In this document: one piece after another, positions 10,301-18,900 of the stretch
Layout: each line of letters starts with the position of its first letter
How positions within the stretch are numbered: the stretch's first letter is position 1
Notes under the pieces: model-generated
What the model saw: the letters and a program-made list of their open reading frames with translations, nothing else
Databases searched by the model: none
Told to the model about the DNA's origin: nothing
Program-made: the position numbers and the translations under genes
NCBI RefSeq assembly: GCF_014637725.1
Contig: NZ_BMFC01000008.1
Span: 124,001 to 188,000, forward strand
Length of the DNA: 64,000 bases
Source of the DNA: Marivita lacus
GTDB lineage: Bacteria > Pseudomonadota > Alphaproteobacteria > Rhodobacterales > Rhodobacteraceae
Reading direction: 5' to 3'

Positions 10301-12827
10301 ACCAGCCAATGCCGAGGGCTGCCAGCGACAGCGGTGCGGTGAGCGAGCGGCGCAGATTGTCGATGATCTTCCAGCGCCCCAGCGCCGAGATCGGTCCACG
10401 CCCCGCCACGGCCAGCCCGGTCAGCCAGGGCAGAAGCTGCCAGTCACCCCGCACCCAGCGATGTTGCCGGCGCGCGGCAATGTCATGGCGTACGGGGAAA
10501 TCCTCGACCAGTTCGATGTCGGACACCAGCGCCGCCCGCGCAAGATCGCCCTCGAACAGGTCATGGCTGAGCATGGTGTTGTCGGGCACCCGACCGACCA
10601 GCGCGGCCTCGAACGCATCGACATCATAGATGCCCTTGCCGGTGAAGGACCCTTCACCGAACAGATCCTGATACACATCCGAGATCGCAGCGGCATAGGC
10701 GTCGATGCCGCCGTGACTCGCGTTGAGCTGCTGGTAGCGCGTTCCCTCGTCTTCGACCGGCAAGCCGGGCGTCACACGCGGTTGCAGGATACCGTTGCCC
10801 CGCGTCACCCGCCCGGCCGCGGCATCGACATGCGGCGCATTCAGCGGATGGGCCATCTTGCCGATCAACCGGCGCACCGTATCGCGCAGCAGCCGAGTGT
10901 CGGCATCGAGCGTGATCACGAAACGTACGTCTTGCGGCACCGCGCAGGGGGCGACAAAGCTGGTGTCCGTCGCGCCGCGCAGCAGACGGTTCAACTCGGT
11001 CAGCTTGCCGCGCTTGCGCTCCCATCCCATCCAGACGCCCATTGCTGGGTTCCACAGACGGCGGCGCTGCAGAAACAGGAACCGGTCCTCCCCGGGGGAC
11101 GGATAGGCCTTGTTCAACCGGGCAACGGCGCTGTGGGCATGGGCGATCAGATCGGCATCCTGCGGCAGGTTCTCGGTGGTGGCATCCGGTCCATCGGACA
11201 GGATCGCATAGTGGACTGCCCCTTCGGTGCTGGACAGGTGATGCACCTCCAGCCGTTCGATGCAGGCGGCGACATCCTCGACCGTGTTCAGCAGCACGGG
11301 CACCGCGACGAGGCAGCGCATGTCGGACGGGATGCCATGCGCAAGCTCCAAACCCGGCAACTTTCGTGGCGGAACGATCCGCGTGATCGCCAGGTTGACG
11401 ATTGCGCTGCCCACCTCGAAGGCAGGGGCAAGGCCCGCGAGGGCAAGCGGCACCACAAGCCAGCCCTGCGCTCCCGATTGCACCAGCGCCAGCCCGAGAA
11501 TGCCAAGCGCCACAGCCCATAGCACGGCGAGGTAGCCGCGAAGACCCATGCGCACGAGGGTCCGGGGCAGCTGGAGGCGCAATGACGCGTGGTATCCGAT
11601 GTCGGCTTCCAGCGCCCGCCGACCCGGCCCGATCAGCCCATATCCGGGGTCACGCGCTGCAGCTGTCGCACCGTCCGCCACGAAAGCCATTGCTGCGTCC
11701 GTCACCGCGCCTTCGGTCATCCCCGAACCCCGCGCCAGCGTCTCGATCGCCGTGCGGTACTGGTTGCGCGACGCGAAATCCATCGCTGCGAACTCCGAGC
11801 TTGCACGCAGCTGCGCGTCAACCGCGCTGACTTCCTCGAAGACGTCGGGCCAGTCCATCTCGGAAATCAGCCGCATGCTGGTCACGATGTTCCGCATCGT
11901 GACGTTCGACGCGCCCTGCTCACTTTGGGCAAGCAGAACGACATCGTCCACCGTCAGGCCCTGCGCGATCAGGCATTCGGTCAGCCAGCCGTGCAAGGGT
12001 GTTTCGACCGCATCGAAACCGCGCAGCCGCTGGGCGATGCGGGCAGCAAAGGCATCCGGCAAAGGCCCCCCCTCCAAAGCCTGCGTAGCTTCGGCAAGAG
12101 CACGAAACGTGGGATCGGGCGCAACGGTGGCACTTCCGGCCCCGGCCTGGCCCATCACCCGGTCCACCAGATCATCAGCAGCCTGACGGTTGTTTTGCTC
12201 TGCCACGATCTGGTCCGTCACCCGGCGCATGTTCTCGATCAGCACGATGCGCAGGGTGATGGCCAGGGCCCAAAGCTCGCCGATCGTCAACGGATCGACG
12301 GTCTGATAGGCGCGCACGAAACGGGCAAAGACCGACCCGTTCATCAGGCTGTCGGTATGCGCCACGAAGGCCCAGGCAATGCCCAGAACGCGCGGATACC
12401 CCGTGAAGGGTCCGGTAGAGAGCTTCGGCAACTGGCGATAATACCCGGACGGCAGATCGCGCTTGATCTGCCGCAGCTGCTTTTCGACAAGGTGGTAGTT
12501 GTCGAGCAGCCACTCTGTCGCGGGGGTGACGGTCAGGCCGGCCTGCGACGCCTGCGTGCAGGAGCGATGGGCCGACAGCAGAACGGTCGCGTTCTCTTGG
12601 ACGCGCTTGCTCAATGGGGGCACCCGCGCCGCACGGCCGATGACCGGTTGGGCCTGCGCCAGCGAGATGGCGTGGTATTCCAGCCGCTCGGCCCCGAAAA
12701 GACCGGCCCGGATCACCGCGCCATCGTTCCAGGGGGGTGCAGGATGTCGAAGCGCATTGAACCAGGCCCGTGCCGACAAAACGCCATGCGTGATAAGTCT
12801 TCGACCCCGGCGATCCTGCAGCGTCAC
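4323..12827 (-). CDS. ndvB: Cyclic beta-1,2-glucan synthase (NdvB/ChvB type)
   Basis: A giant 2834-residue membrane enzyme, the usual length for NdvB/ChvB. The N-terminal part is followed by membrane helices around a GT84 glycosyltransferase domain: the DXD-like motif ITLDADTR is near residue 636 and a Q-x-x-RW-type motif (QHRWVRGDW) near residue 786. More helices follow. The C-terminal third is a GH94 phosphorylase-like domain with the catalytic-region motif GTGDWNDGM near residue 2506. The family makes cyclic beta-1,2-glucans from UDP-glucose for the periplasm, giving osmotic protection and host interaction. The GTG start at 12827 overlaps the end of the small upstream gene by 4 nt. The start is not strongly supported by a ribosome-binding site. 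Confidence 0.93.
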   Translation of the reverse strand: MTLQDRRGRRLITHGVLSARAWFNALRHPAPPWNDGAVIRAGLFGAERLEYHAISLAQAQPVIGRAARVPPLSKRVQENATVLLSAHRSCTQASQAGLTVTPATEWLLDNYHLVEKQLRQIKRDLPSGYYRQLPKLSTGPFTGYPRVLGIAWAFVAHTDSLMNGSVFARFVRAYQTVDPLTIGELWALAITLRIVLIENMRRVTDQIVAEQNNRQAADDLVDRVMGQAGAGSATVAPDPTFRALAEATQALEGGPLPDAFAARIAQRLRGFDAVETPLHGWLTECLIAQGLTVDDVVLLAQSEQGASNVTMRNIVTSMRLISEMDWPDVFEEVSAVDAQLRASSEFAAMDFASRNQYRTAIETLARGSGMTEGAVTDAAMAFVADGATAAARDPGYGLIGPGRRALEADIGYHASLRLQLPRTLVRMGLRGYLAVLWAVALGILGLALVQSGAQGWLVVPLALAGLAPAFEVGSAIVNLAITRIVPPRKLPGLELAHGIPSDMRCLVAVPVLLNTVEDVAACIERLEVHHLSSTEGAVHYAILSDGPDATTENLPQDADLIAHAHSAVARLNKAYPSPGEDRFLFLQRRRLWNPAMGVWMGWERKRGKLTELNRLLRGATDTSFVAPCAVPQDVRFVITLDADTRLLRDTVRRLIGKMAHPLNAPHVDAAAGRVTRGNGILQPRVTPGLPVEDEGTRYQQLNASHGGIDAYAAAISDVYQDLFGEGSFTGKGIYDVDAFEAALVGRVPDNTMLSHDLFEGDLARAALVSDIELVEDFPVRHDIAARRQHRWVRGDWQLLPWLTGLAVAGRGPISALGRWKIIDNLRRSLTAPLSLAALGIGWLMPVPAAVTWTALVLGMLALRFLLPLPLALLPGRAGITASSHVGALGDDARMAAERIALEIALLPDTAARMADAILRTGWRLCVSRRNLLEWMTAANASQRGRLGLLDQYKDMAAGVVLGLVVVGGAIALNPVVWPLVAPIALLWVLSPLIALRVSRPSLPAKTALLSDADRRDLRLVARRTWRFFETYVTAADNDLPPDNFQETPHPLLARRTSPTNIGLYMLATTAAHDLGWIGRAEATARLQRTLATIQRMPTFRGHLYNWYATEDLSVLEPAYVSSVDSGNLAGHLIAVAQACVEWQRTPLSETDWRAGLADILLLASRALEDAPAADAAWTNIWAELSDAAAQHAPLDRLLDLSSAAVTRFRAMKVADPETEFWVVAVRDCLASHAADRNLSHGLRLTVVEHLAREFATGMEFGFLLDEEKKLLSIGFSTTTNQLDPSCYDLLASEARLASLFAIAKGDVATRHWFQLGRAALPMGAGSALISWSGSMFEYLMPSLVMRAPEGSLLSETNRRIVGRHQAHGAAFGIPWGISESAYNARDLNMNYQYSNFGVPGLALKRGLSENRVVAPYATGLAAMMAPAAAMRNFDRLAGLGAEGQFGFYEALDYTGSRLPADTEYAIIRSYMAHHQGMTITAIANVVQGGRLRARFHAEPMIMAVELLLQERVPRDVAGAPPRAEEATVTNPEPNRTPVVRQFLSPATADPTAHLLSNGSYGIMLTPTGAGYSRWRGLAVTRWRDDPTTAPHGAFILARDRLSGARWSTAVQPSDGEQDRHEAVFSEHEAVFTHKAASLKTLTEIVVSAEDDAEARRVTLTNTGRKPREIDLTSYAELVLAPMASDVAHPAFSKLFVVTDFLPDLGVLIATRRSRAPGDPEIWAAHIAVVEGTEVAPIQFETDRARFIGQGGRIGRAAMDGTDLSQTTGTVLDPVFSIRRSVLVPAGGRTSVTFWTMVADDPEKLLDLVDRHRDSSAFGRAATLSWTQAQVRLRHSGITPTAAADFQRLGGMLLRADARLRAPAPTIVSDAGPQSALWPYGISGDLPIVLFRIEDVQDAPRLREVLAAYEYLWMRGCAFDVVILNDRAASYVQDLQSLIEGAVLSAGARSHPDSSTGRLLGKVHVLRSDLLPEVRDMLLAMASVVLVAARGSMGHQMDAVSRPLVPGALAQSARPTQPISAPQPDPFDTSELEFFNGTGGFAEDGREYVIVLRDGQTTPAPWINVIANPRFGFQVSALGSGHVWSENSRENQLTPWSNDPVTDPAGEAIWLHDLDTGDTWTPTAQPIRDGGLYVARHGFGYSRFAHSAHGIDAALVQFVPMDDPLRISRLTLCNRSNRARRLSVTAYAEWVLGASRGATLRHVTTSLDPDTGAIFARNPFSTAFQGRTAFADLGPETTSQSGDRAEVLGIGGSMARPKGIGAGALSGRTGPALDPCAALQRCVTLAPGETVEILVLLGQAESDDAARALILRHRDADPDATLDLVKRHWADLLETVQVTTPDRATDILLNGWLLYQTVVCRIWARAGFYQASGAYGFRDQLQDGMALAALRPEMTRAHLLRAAARQFPEGDVQHWWLPHSGQGVRTRISDDRVWLGYATAHYVAVSGDALVLDEMVPFLNGPEVPPGAHDDFFLPTMSDETASLFEHCARGLDQAIALTGANGMPLIGTGDWNDGMNRVGEAGQGTSVWLGWLLIATINAMAPHADSRDPDRARRWRDHAAAVRQAIERDGWDGAWYRRGTYDDGALLGSSSSDECRIDSIAQSWAVLSGAADPERARMAMAAMADHLIRPDPGLALLFTPPFDASSQDPGYIKGYPPGLRENGGQYSHAAMWAILAHAKGGDGDAAGSLFALLNPINHALTPQDADRYKVEPYVVAADVYSTAPHEGRGGWSWYTGSAAWMYRAGIEGLIGLTRAGDTLIVDPCFPKHWPQVKAQIRIGGARLSITIDNPNRSGRGIASVTLDGLAIPQEDGIVRVPLAVQGGGQSQALCVTLG

Positions 12828-13045
12828 CTGTGTGGCGTCAGGTCATGACCATTGTCGGTCGTCTTCACCGAGGTGGTTGGAGGCAATCTGATGCCCGGGG
12901 CGCTGTGGGGTCGTGTCGACGCCCCGGAACCGTTCGGTACGGCCTGCATCGGGCGGGCCCCCAGACTGGGTTCACCTTTTTGCCCGTCGTTGCGCAGACG
13001 CAAGGTCATCCTGGCCCAGTTGTTCGCGATTTTATCCCATTCCAT
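12824..13045 (-). CDS. Small hypothetical protein co-transcribed with ndvB
   Basis: A 73-residue hydrophilic protein starting MEWDKIANNWARMT, reminiscent of the opening of CsbD-type proteins, with a basic and Pro/Thr-rich tail. A good ribosome-binding site (GGAAGGA) precedes the ATG. Its stop overlaps the ndvB start by 4 nt, which implies translational coupling. An EcfG-like site lies about 70 nt upstream. Function is unknown; membership of CsbD is only suggested by the first residues. Confidence 0.5.
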   Translation of the reverse strand: MEWDKIANNWARMTLRLRNDGQKGEPSLGARPMQAVPNGSGASTRPHSAPGIRLPPTTSVKTTDNGHDLTPHR

Positions 13046-13114
13046 GCATAGATCCTTCCAGAACCAGCCGCAGACAACATGTCCATGCCGTCGACGCGAC
13101 GCACCACTTGAAAC

Positions 13115-13139
13115 AACCGCCCAGTCACCGGAACGTTCC
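13115..13139 (-). promoter_or_regulatory. Near-consensus EcfG promoter for the small gene and ndvB
   Basis: On the minus strand, GGAAC (13139-13135), a 16-nt spacer and GGTT (13118-13115), one mismatch from CGTT. It is about 70 nt before the ATG at 13045. A match at this quality is weaker evidence than the exact sites. Confidence 0.35.
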
Positions 13140-13252
13140 GTCCGGGTTCCCGGTCCGTGTCATTGCGCGGCACGCATGCAAACCGCGGCACAGATCCGCC
13201 GATGGCGCGACTGCCTGCACCCTTGCGGGCAGCGCTGCTGCGCCCCGGAAAG

Positions 13253-13277
13253 GGAACGGACTTGGCAGGCCCGAGTT
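13253..13277 (+). promoter_or_regulatory. Near-consensus EcfG promoter for the PRC-barrel gene
   Basis: GGAAC at 13253-13257, a 16-nt spacer and AGTT at 13274-13277, one mismatch from CGTT, ending 66 nt before the ATG at 13344. Confidence 0.4.
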
Positions 13278-13343
13278 GTCCTGATGTTGGGAGAGCAAGC
13301 GATCGGTTTTCGATCCGCCCCTCTCCCCCGGAGGATTTTTCGC

Positions 13344-14267
13344 ATGAATACGCTGCTTTCAACGACCGCGCTGGTCATCGCGCTTGGCGTGCCGTCCCTG
13401 ACCTTCGCACAAACCGAGGCACCTGCCGCCGACGCGGCAAATCAGAATGACACCACAGGCATGTCCGCCTTTCTCGACCAGCGCAGCCAATCCGACCTCT
13501 TCGCGTCGGAACTGATGGGCAAGGAGGTCTACGCACGCCGAACCATGTCCGACGAAACGCAGTCCCAGACTGATGCCAATGCGACCGCAGGCACTCCGCA
13601 GCCGGATGACACAGAAACAATGGCGACGATGAACCGGGATGATCTCGAGGACATGGACAACATCGGTGAAATCACAGAGATCGTGCTGTCCAACGACGGT
13701 GAGGTCCGCGCGCTGGTGATCGCCGCGGGTGGCTTTCTCGGCATGGGCGAACATGACGTCGCGGTGGCCATGGACCAGATCACCTTTGCATCCGACCCGG
13801 AAGACCGGTCCGAGACCTATGTCGTGCTCAACACCCGTGCCGAAATGTTGAAAGAATCCCCGTCTTATGATCGCATGGCGATGGCTCCGGCTGGCGACCA
13901 GCAACAGACGACCCAGGAAACCCGTTCAGACAGGACCGGTTTCTCGGCGCCTCAGATGGAGCGGGACGGCTACGATCGGGTTGAAGTCACGGATGTCTCG
14001 ACCGACATGCTGATCGGAAAATCGGTTTATGATGTCGACGACAACGATGTCGGAGAAGTGACCGACATCATTGTTAACGCCGACGGAGAAGTCTCAAACG
14101 TGATCATCGATTTCGGCGGCTTCCTCGGGATCGGCAGCAGCCAGGCGTCGCTGTCATTCGAAGAGCTGACCATCCTGTCGACTGAAGGTTTCGGCGACGT
14201 GCGTCTCTATGTGGATGCCACCCGGGACCAGATCCAGAACCTGCCGCAGTACCAGGCATCTAACTGA
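13344..14267 (+). CDS. Exported protein with two PRC-barrel domains
   Basis: A 307-residue protein. The first ~22 residues form a Sec signal peptide ending in LTFAQ, followed by a Thr/Asp-rich linker. Two PRC-barrel modules follow. Both carry the pattern of a VLSNDGEVRALVI or IVNADGEVSNVII strand pair, then GGFLGxG. PRC barrels are found in RNA maturation, photosynthetic reaction-centre H subunits and many small stress proteins. The start is set by GGAGG just upstream of ATG 13344; the frame is open further upstream but without family-like sequence. Likely a periplasmic stress protein. Confidence 0.85.
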   Translation: MNTLLSTTALVIALGVPSLTFAQTEAPAADAANQNDTTGMSAFLDQRSQSDLFASELMGKEVYARRTMSDETQSQTDANATAGTPQPDDTETMATMNRDDLEDMDNIGEITEIVLSNDGEVRALVIAAGGFLGMGEHDVAVAMDQITFASDPEDRSETYVVLNTRAEMLKESPSYDRMAMAPAGDQQQTTQETRSDRTGFSAPQMERDGYDRVEVTDVSTDMLIGKSVYDVDDNDVGEVTDIIVNADGEVSNVIIDFGGFLGIGSSQASLSFEELTILSTEGFGDVRLYVDATRDQIQNLPQYQASN

Positions 14268-14338
14268 CACCTCCGAAGATCCGGCCTCCGACCCGCTGAA
14301 CCAGGTCGGACACGTTCAAATTGACGCTGACGATGCAA

Positions 14339-14371
14339 AAGAGGCCGCACAATATGATTGTGCGGCCTCTT
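14339..14371. terminator. Bidirectional hairpin terminator
   Basis: Perfect 15-bp inverted repeat, AAGAGGCCGCACAAT and its complement, with a 3-nt loop, lying between two convergent PRC-barrel genes. T-rich sequence on the right (CTCTTGTC) and A-rich on the left (GCAAAAGAG) suit termination in both directions. Confidence 0.8.
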
Positions 14372-14399
14372 GTCTGTCGGGAGAACAAGGCTGTTCGGA

Positions 14400-14759
14400 T
14401 CACGCGTCGTGATGCGGCATCGCCTTGAGCTTTTCCTTGGTCGTGTCGAGATGGACCCGCAGATCGGCGCCATCGGTCTCGCGCAGGACCGTCAGCTGGT
14501 CGAACGGCATCACCACGGAATGCGCCGCGATGCCGAGGAATCCCCCGACGTCGATTACGGCATCCGTGATCTTGCCATCCGTGCCGACCTTGAGGGAATG
14601 GATCGACCCGATGGTCTCGTCGTCCCGGCCGTAGACCTTGGCGTTCTCGACATCTGCGGTGGTTATGTCGTGCATGTTTTCTTTGGCATAGCCATCTCGT
14701 GCGAAACCGTAGGCATTGCCTGTGCCTGTTGCGTGGGTCGTGGTTGCATGATCTGTCAT
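14400..14759 (-). CDS. Single PRC-barrel domain protein
   Basis: A 119-residue soluble protein. After a His/Thr-rich start comes MHDITTADVENAKVYGRDDE, then a PRC barrel with GTDGKITDAVIDVGGFLGIA and a C-terminal helix. The ribosome-binding site AGGAGA is 5 nt from the ATG at 14759. It is a likely paralogue of the two-barrel protein that ends convergently at 14267, but lacks a signal peptide. An exact EcfG site lies 143 nt upstream. Confidence 0.85.
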   Translation of the reverse strand: MTDHATTTHATGTGNAYGFARDGYAKENMHDITTADVENAKVYGRDDETIGSIHSLKVGTDGKITDAVIDVGGFLGIAAHSVVMPFDQLTVLRETDGADLRVHLDTTKEKLKAMPHHDA

Positions 14760-14902
14760 TGCAGTCTCCTTGATCCCGTCAGTCGGGATTTCTGGCAACA
14801 GGGGCCCCCTGCAGGGTCGTGACGCATCGTGGATGTTCGTCGGTCGTCCGGTCCCTTGTGGCAGGGTTGGCCTAGTCGACTCCCGATCAGCCACTTGATG
14901 AA

Positions 14903-14927
14903 AACGCGCAGTTGCAACTGGCGTTCC
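14903..14927 (-). promoter_or_regulatory. Candidate EcfG promoter for the minus-strand PRC-barrel gene
   Basis: Minus strand: GGAAC (14927-14923), a 16-nt spacer and CGTT (14906-14903), an exact consensus match. It overlaps the left edge of the decayed esterase and is 143 nt before the ATG at 14759. Confidence 0.5.
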
Positions 14928-14941
14928 GGCGATCTGAACCG

Positions 14942-15826
14942 TCAGGCGGATTTCGTCAGGAAGACGCGGATCATCTGTGTCGACGCATCTGGCCCCTTGG
15001 GGTCGGTATAGGAACCACACGCACGCCCGCCAGACCAAGCGTGGTCGGATTTCACGATCATCCAGTTCTCGACAAGCGTCGCCCCCGTCGGATCCGGCAT
15101 ACTCGTTGCGCGCATAGTCACGTCCCTTGACCGAACGTGGTGCACCTGGTCGACACTGCGTCGTCGCCAACCACCGCCGCGAGAAGCGCTGCGGCATTGG
15201 ACGGGTGCACCGTACTGTCATCGGTCCCCTGAAAGATGATCCAGCGGACCGGTCGCTTGTGCGTGGGGCCGACCGACCCCGAGATCTCGGAGGCACCGCT
15301 GTGCATCGCCGCCATGGCGCCGCCCGATGACAGCCCCGCCACGAAGACCGCGTTCCGAGCAAGTCCGAACTCCCGCATCAGCTTGCGCATGAGCGCGGCA
15401 AGAATGGCCGGTTCGCCCACACAACGGCTCTGGTGCCCAGGTTTGAACCAGTTCCAGCAGGATGCCGCGTTCTGCCGTCGCGTTTGGGCCGGACGGGCAA
15501 CCGCAAGACCGTGTTTTTTTGACAAACGCGTTCATGTGCATTCCGGTCGCGAAATCATCCGGGGTCTGGTTGCAGCCGTGCAGCATCACGATGAGGCCAG
15601 CAGGCTGGCCTGCGGGTTTGCGCGCCTTGGCTGTCTTTGACGTGAAGGCGGCAAGGGGCGCAAACCCGCAGGCGATCGTCAGACCGGTGACCGCATTGTG
15701 CAGGGATCGGACAGCCATGGCCGGTTTGGCCGGTTTCTTCGGGCGAGCGGCCCGGCGCAAGGTGGCCAGAAAGGAGCGTGGCCTTGGTTTTCGCATCAAA
15801 ATGAAGGGCGCGTCTGACCACGCCAC
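14942..15826 (-). pseudogene. Decayed PHB-depolymerase-like esterase
   Basis: Read from 15826 down, the first frame gives MLHGCNQTPDDFATGMHMNAFVKK and breaks at a run of seven T (15514-15520). A second frame continues with CWNWFKPGH, then the nucleophile elbow GLSSGG and FQGTDDSTVHP. A third frame carries DHAWSGG and SYTDPKGPDAS. The segment between the elbow and the Asp region is about 40 residues shorter than in the intact homologue at 256-1431, apparently by deletion between two AAM-coding stretches. All three catalytic motifs are present but in three frames, so the gene is inactive unless there are sequencing errors. Confidence 0.75.
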
Positions 15827-15925
15827 GCAAAGAAAGCGGGCGGCAGACGCTATTTCCTGAGAACGCGCCCGTCGGGTTTTCGTTGCGACAGACCTGCCAA
15901 TCAGGGCGCGGCACCAATGACGGTG

Positions 15926-18900
15926 TCACATGTCGTGGACGTTTGCCAAAAGCGCCAACCGCACCAGCGCGGGCAAGGAGGGCGCTCCCGTCTTGCGCAT
16001 CACTGAGGCGCGATGGTTCTCGACCGTGCGTTGATTGATCCCCAGATCGGCGGCGATGATCTTGTTTGGCATGCCTTCAAGAACCTTTGCCATGACCTCG
16101 CGTTCGCGCTTGGTAAGACCGTCTAACTTGAGACGCGCGGCCCTGTGGTTCTCGGTCGGGGCGCCACCCTCCGTGTCTGCCTTGCCCGATTTGAGGGCCT
16201 GCCGAACACTGGCCAGAAGATCGGAGGCACTTGCCGGTTTCTCGATCAGGTCCGCGGCCCCCGCCTTCATCGCGGCCACGGCAATGGCAGCATCCCCGTG
16301 GCCCGTCAGCATGACGATTGGCAGACGTGTCTTCTTTGCGCGCAGCCGATCGATCAAGGTCACGCCATCCATGTTCGGCAAGAGGTTATCGACCAGAAGG
16401 CAGGCAGGGTCATCGGGTCTTGGCGCCGCCAGGAATTCTTCTGCCGAGGCATAGGTCACCACACTGTAGCCCTCGGCCTCGAACAAACGCCGCATGGATT
16501 CCCGGATCATCGGATCGTCGTCGATGACATGAATGGTCGCTGTAGACATGCGGTGGGTTTGCTCGTTTCGCGCCCTTGCAGCCCTGGCCTTGAGGATGAG
16601 ATCGGATATCGTCGCCAGCAGGACTTCGGGCATCACCGGTTTGGTGATCTGATGACACGGCGACGCGGCAATGCTCTTGAGCGTCTCTTTCGTGATGTCC
16701 CCGGTCAGAATGACGGTTGGCACTGGATCGCCCAGAATGTTCGGCATGTCCTGGGCAAGCTTCAGGCCGTTGATCTCGCCATGCAGGTCGAAATCCGTCA
16801 AGAGAAGATCGGGCGCCGCGTGGTCGCCGCTGGCCCAGTCCAGCGCATCCTTCGCATTGCGCATGGCGATGACCGTGTGCCCTTCGTTTTCAAGCACTTC
16901 GACCAGAAGCCCCCGAAGCGGCTCTTCATCCTCGACCATCAGGATCGTGCCGGTCTGGCGCACGGCATCGGCCAGCGGAGCAGCGTGCTGCATCTTGTCG
17001 GTGCGCGTGGGCGCTGGTTCGATCATCGGCATGGTGATCATGAAGGACGATCCCTTACCGGGGTTCGACAGCACGGTGATCGGGTGCTCCATCAACTCGG
17101 CAAGCCGCTTGACGATCGAAAGCCCGAGCCCGAGCCCCGGCCCGGCCAATGCGGCGGCCTTCTTGCCCTGGTGGTAGGCGTCGAAGATCTGATCGGTTTC
17201 GGATGCCGCCAGACCGATGCCGGTGTCGCATACGCGGATCGCCAAATACCCGTTGCGTCGTTGGCAGCCAATCAGGATGCCCCCGCTCGGGGTATATTTC
17301 AACGCGTTGGACAGAAGATTGCGCAGCATCTGCGTCAAGAGCTGCGGGTCCGTCCTGACCCAGGCCGTGCTCGCCACGACCCGAAGTTTCAGACCCTTCA
17401 ATTCACAGGCAGTCCGAAACTCATCCGCAAGGGCCTGCATCACCGGACCGATCTGGACCGGCCTCATGTCCGGCCGGACGATGCCGGTTTCGATGCGGTT
17501 CACATCCAGCATCGAGTCCAACATCGCAGTCATCGAGGTGAGCGTCAGATCCATCAGCGCCGACAGCCGTGCGCCCTCGGTCGACCGCTTGTTGCGGGAC
17601 AGAAGGCTGTGCAGCAACGCCATGGATTGCAACGGCTGACGCAGATCATGGCTGGCCGCAGCCAGAAACCGTGACTTGGCGCGGGTTGCCCTGTCTGCCT
17701 CGGTCATGGCGGCCATGAGTTCCGCGTTGATGCGGTGGCGTTCGGTGACATCGACATAGGTGATGACAACGCCTTCCACCCGGCCACCTTCGGCACGATA
17801 GGGCTGCGCCCGCCGCAGGAACCTCAGATCCCCCTGGCTTTCGATCTCGCGCTCGGCAACCTCCGAAGAGGCCAGCACCTCACGGCAATCGGCTTCGAGG
17901 TCGTCGTCCCGTGACACCGAGGCAAGATCGGACAGGGGACGGCCCACATCGGTCTGGATCACGCGGAAGATCTGGCGCGCCGCCGGCGTGAAGAAGCGGA
18001 TGTTGAGATCAAGATCGAGAAACAACGTGGCGACATCGGTGCTGTAGAGCACGTTCTGCAGGTCATCGGCAGTGGTGCGGTGCCGTTCAAGGGTTTCCTG
18101 CAACTGGCTGTTGAGCGCGGTCAGTTCTTCGTTCAGCGATTGCAGTTCCTCTTTCGAGGCCAGCAATTCCTCATTTGTGGACTGGAATTCCTCATTGACC
18201 GACAAGGCTTCCGCCGCGTCCGCGCCATGGGCTTCGACCTCCTGCTCCAGATCGCGCAGCGCATCGGACAGATCATTGCGGGTGGCCTCCAGATCGGCCT
18301 CCAGATCGCCGGTGTGGCGCGCCTGATCGGCGGCGGCTTCGGACTCGCTCGTTCGTGGCACCGGGCGCTGGGTGTCAATGAAGCACGCCAGCAGCAACGG
18401 GTCGGGTCCGGCGCTGACGTTATGCAGGGCGATGTCAAAGCCGACAGCCCCATGGATACGTCCCCCCGAAACGGTGACCAACGGCTTTTGCGGACCGCAT
18501 TCTGCCGCCGCGCTGCGCACCCGCGCCCGCAGGACCTTGGGCAGCATCCCGATGATGCCGGGATCGGGGTGCCCTTGAGTGATCGTCAGGTATTTCTCGG
18601 TTGGCCCCAGAAGGTAGAGAACCTCAAGACGGGTGTTCAGCAACACCGCCGCCGGGGCATAGTGCTCCATCACGATGCGGCGGCACAGATCGGCCAGTGC
18701 ACTGCGACGGACCGGCGCGTCTTCGGTCGGCACGGTTGGCTCTTCGCGCTTTTCCGTCCCGAAGTGCAGATCGGCGGGCAGGCTTTTGCCGACCCGGCGC
18801 CAAAGCCGCAACTCCTTGTCTTCGACGGCGAAGCACCCGTCGCTCGCCCCCGGCATTTCGGCTGCGCCAAGCAACAGCAATCCCCCCGGTCGCAAGGCAA

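Noticed and set aside
12900-12920. GGAAC at 12929 as an EcfG -35 element
   Set aside because: No GTT-type -10 element at 16 or 17 nt and no gene start in the right place.
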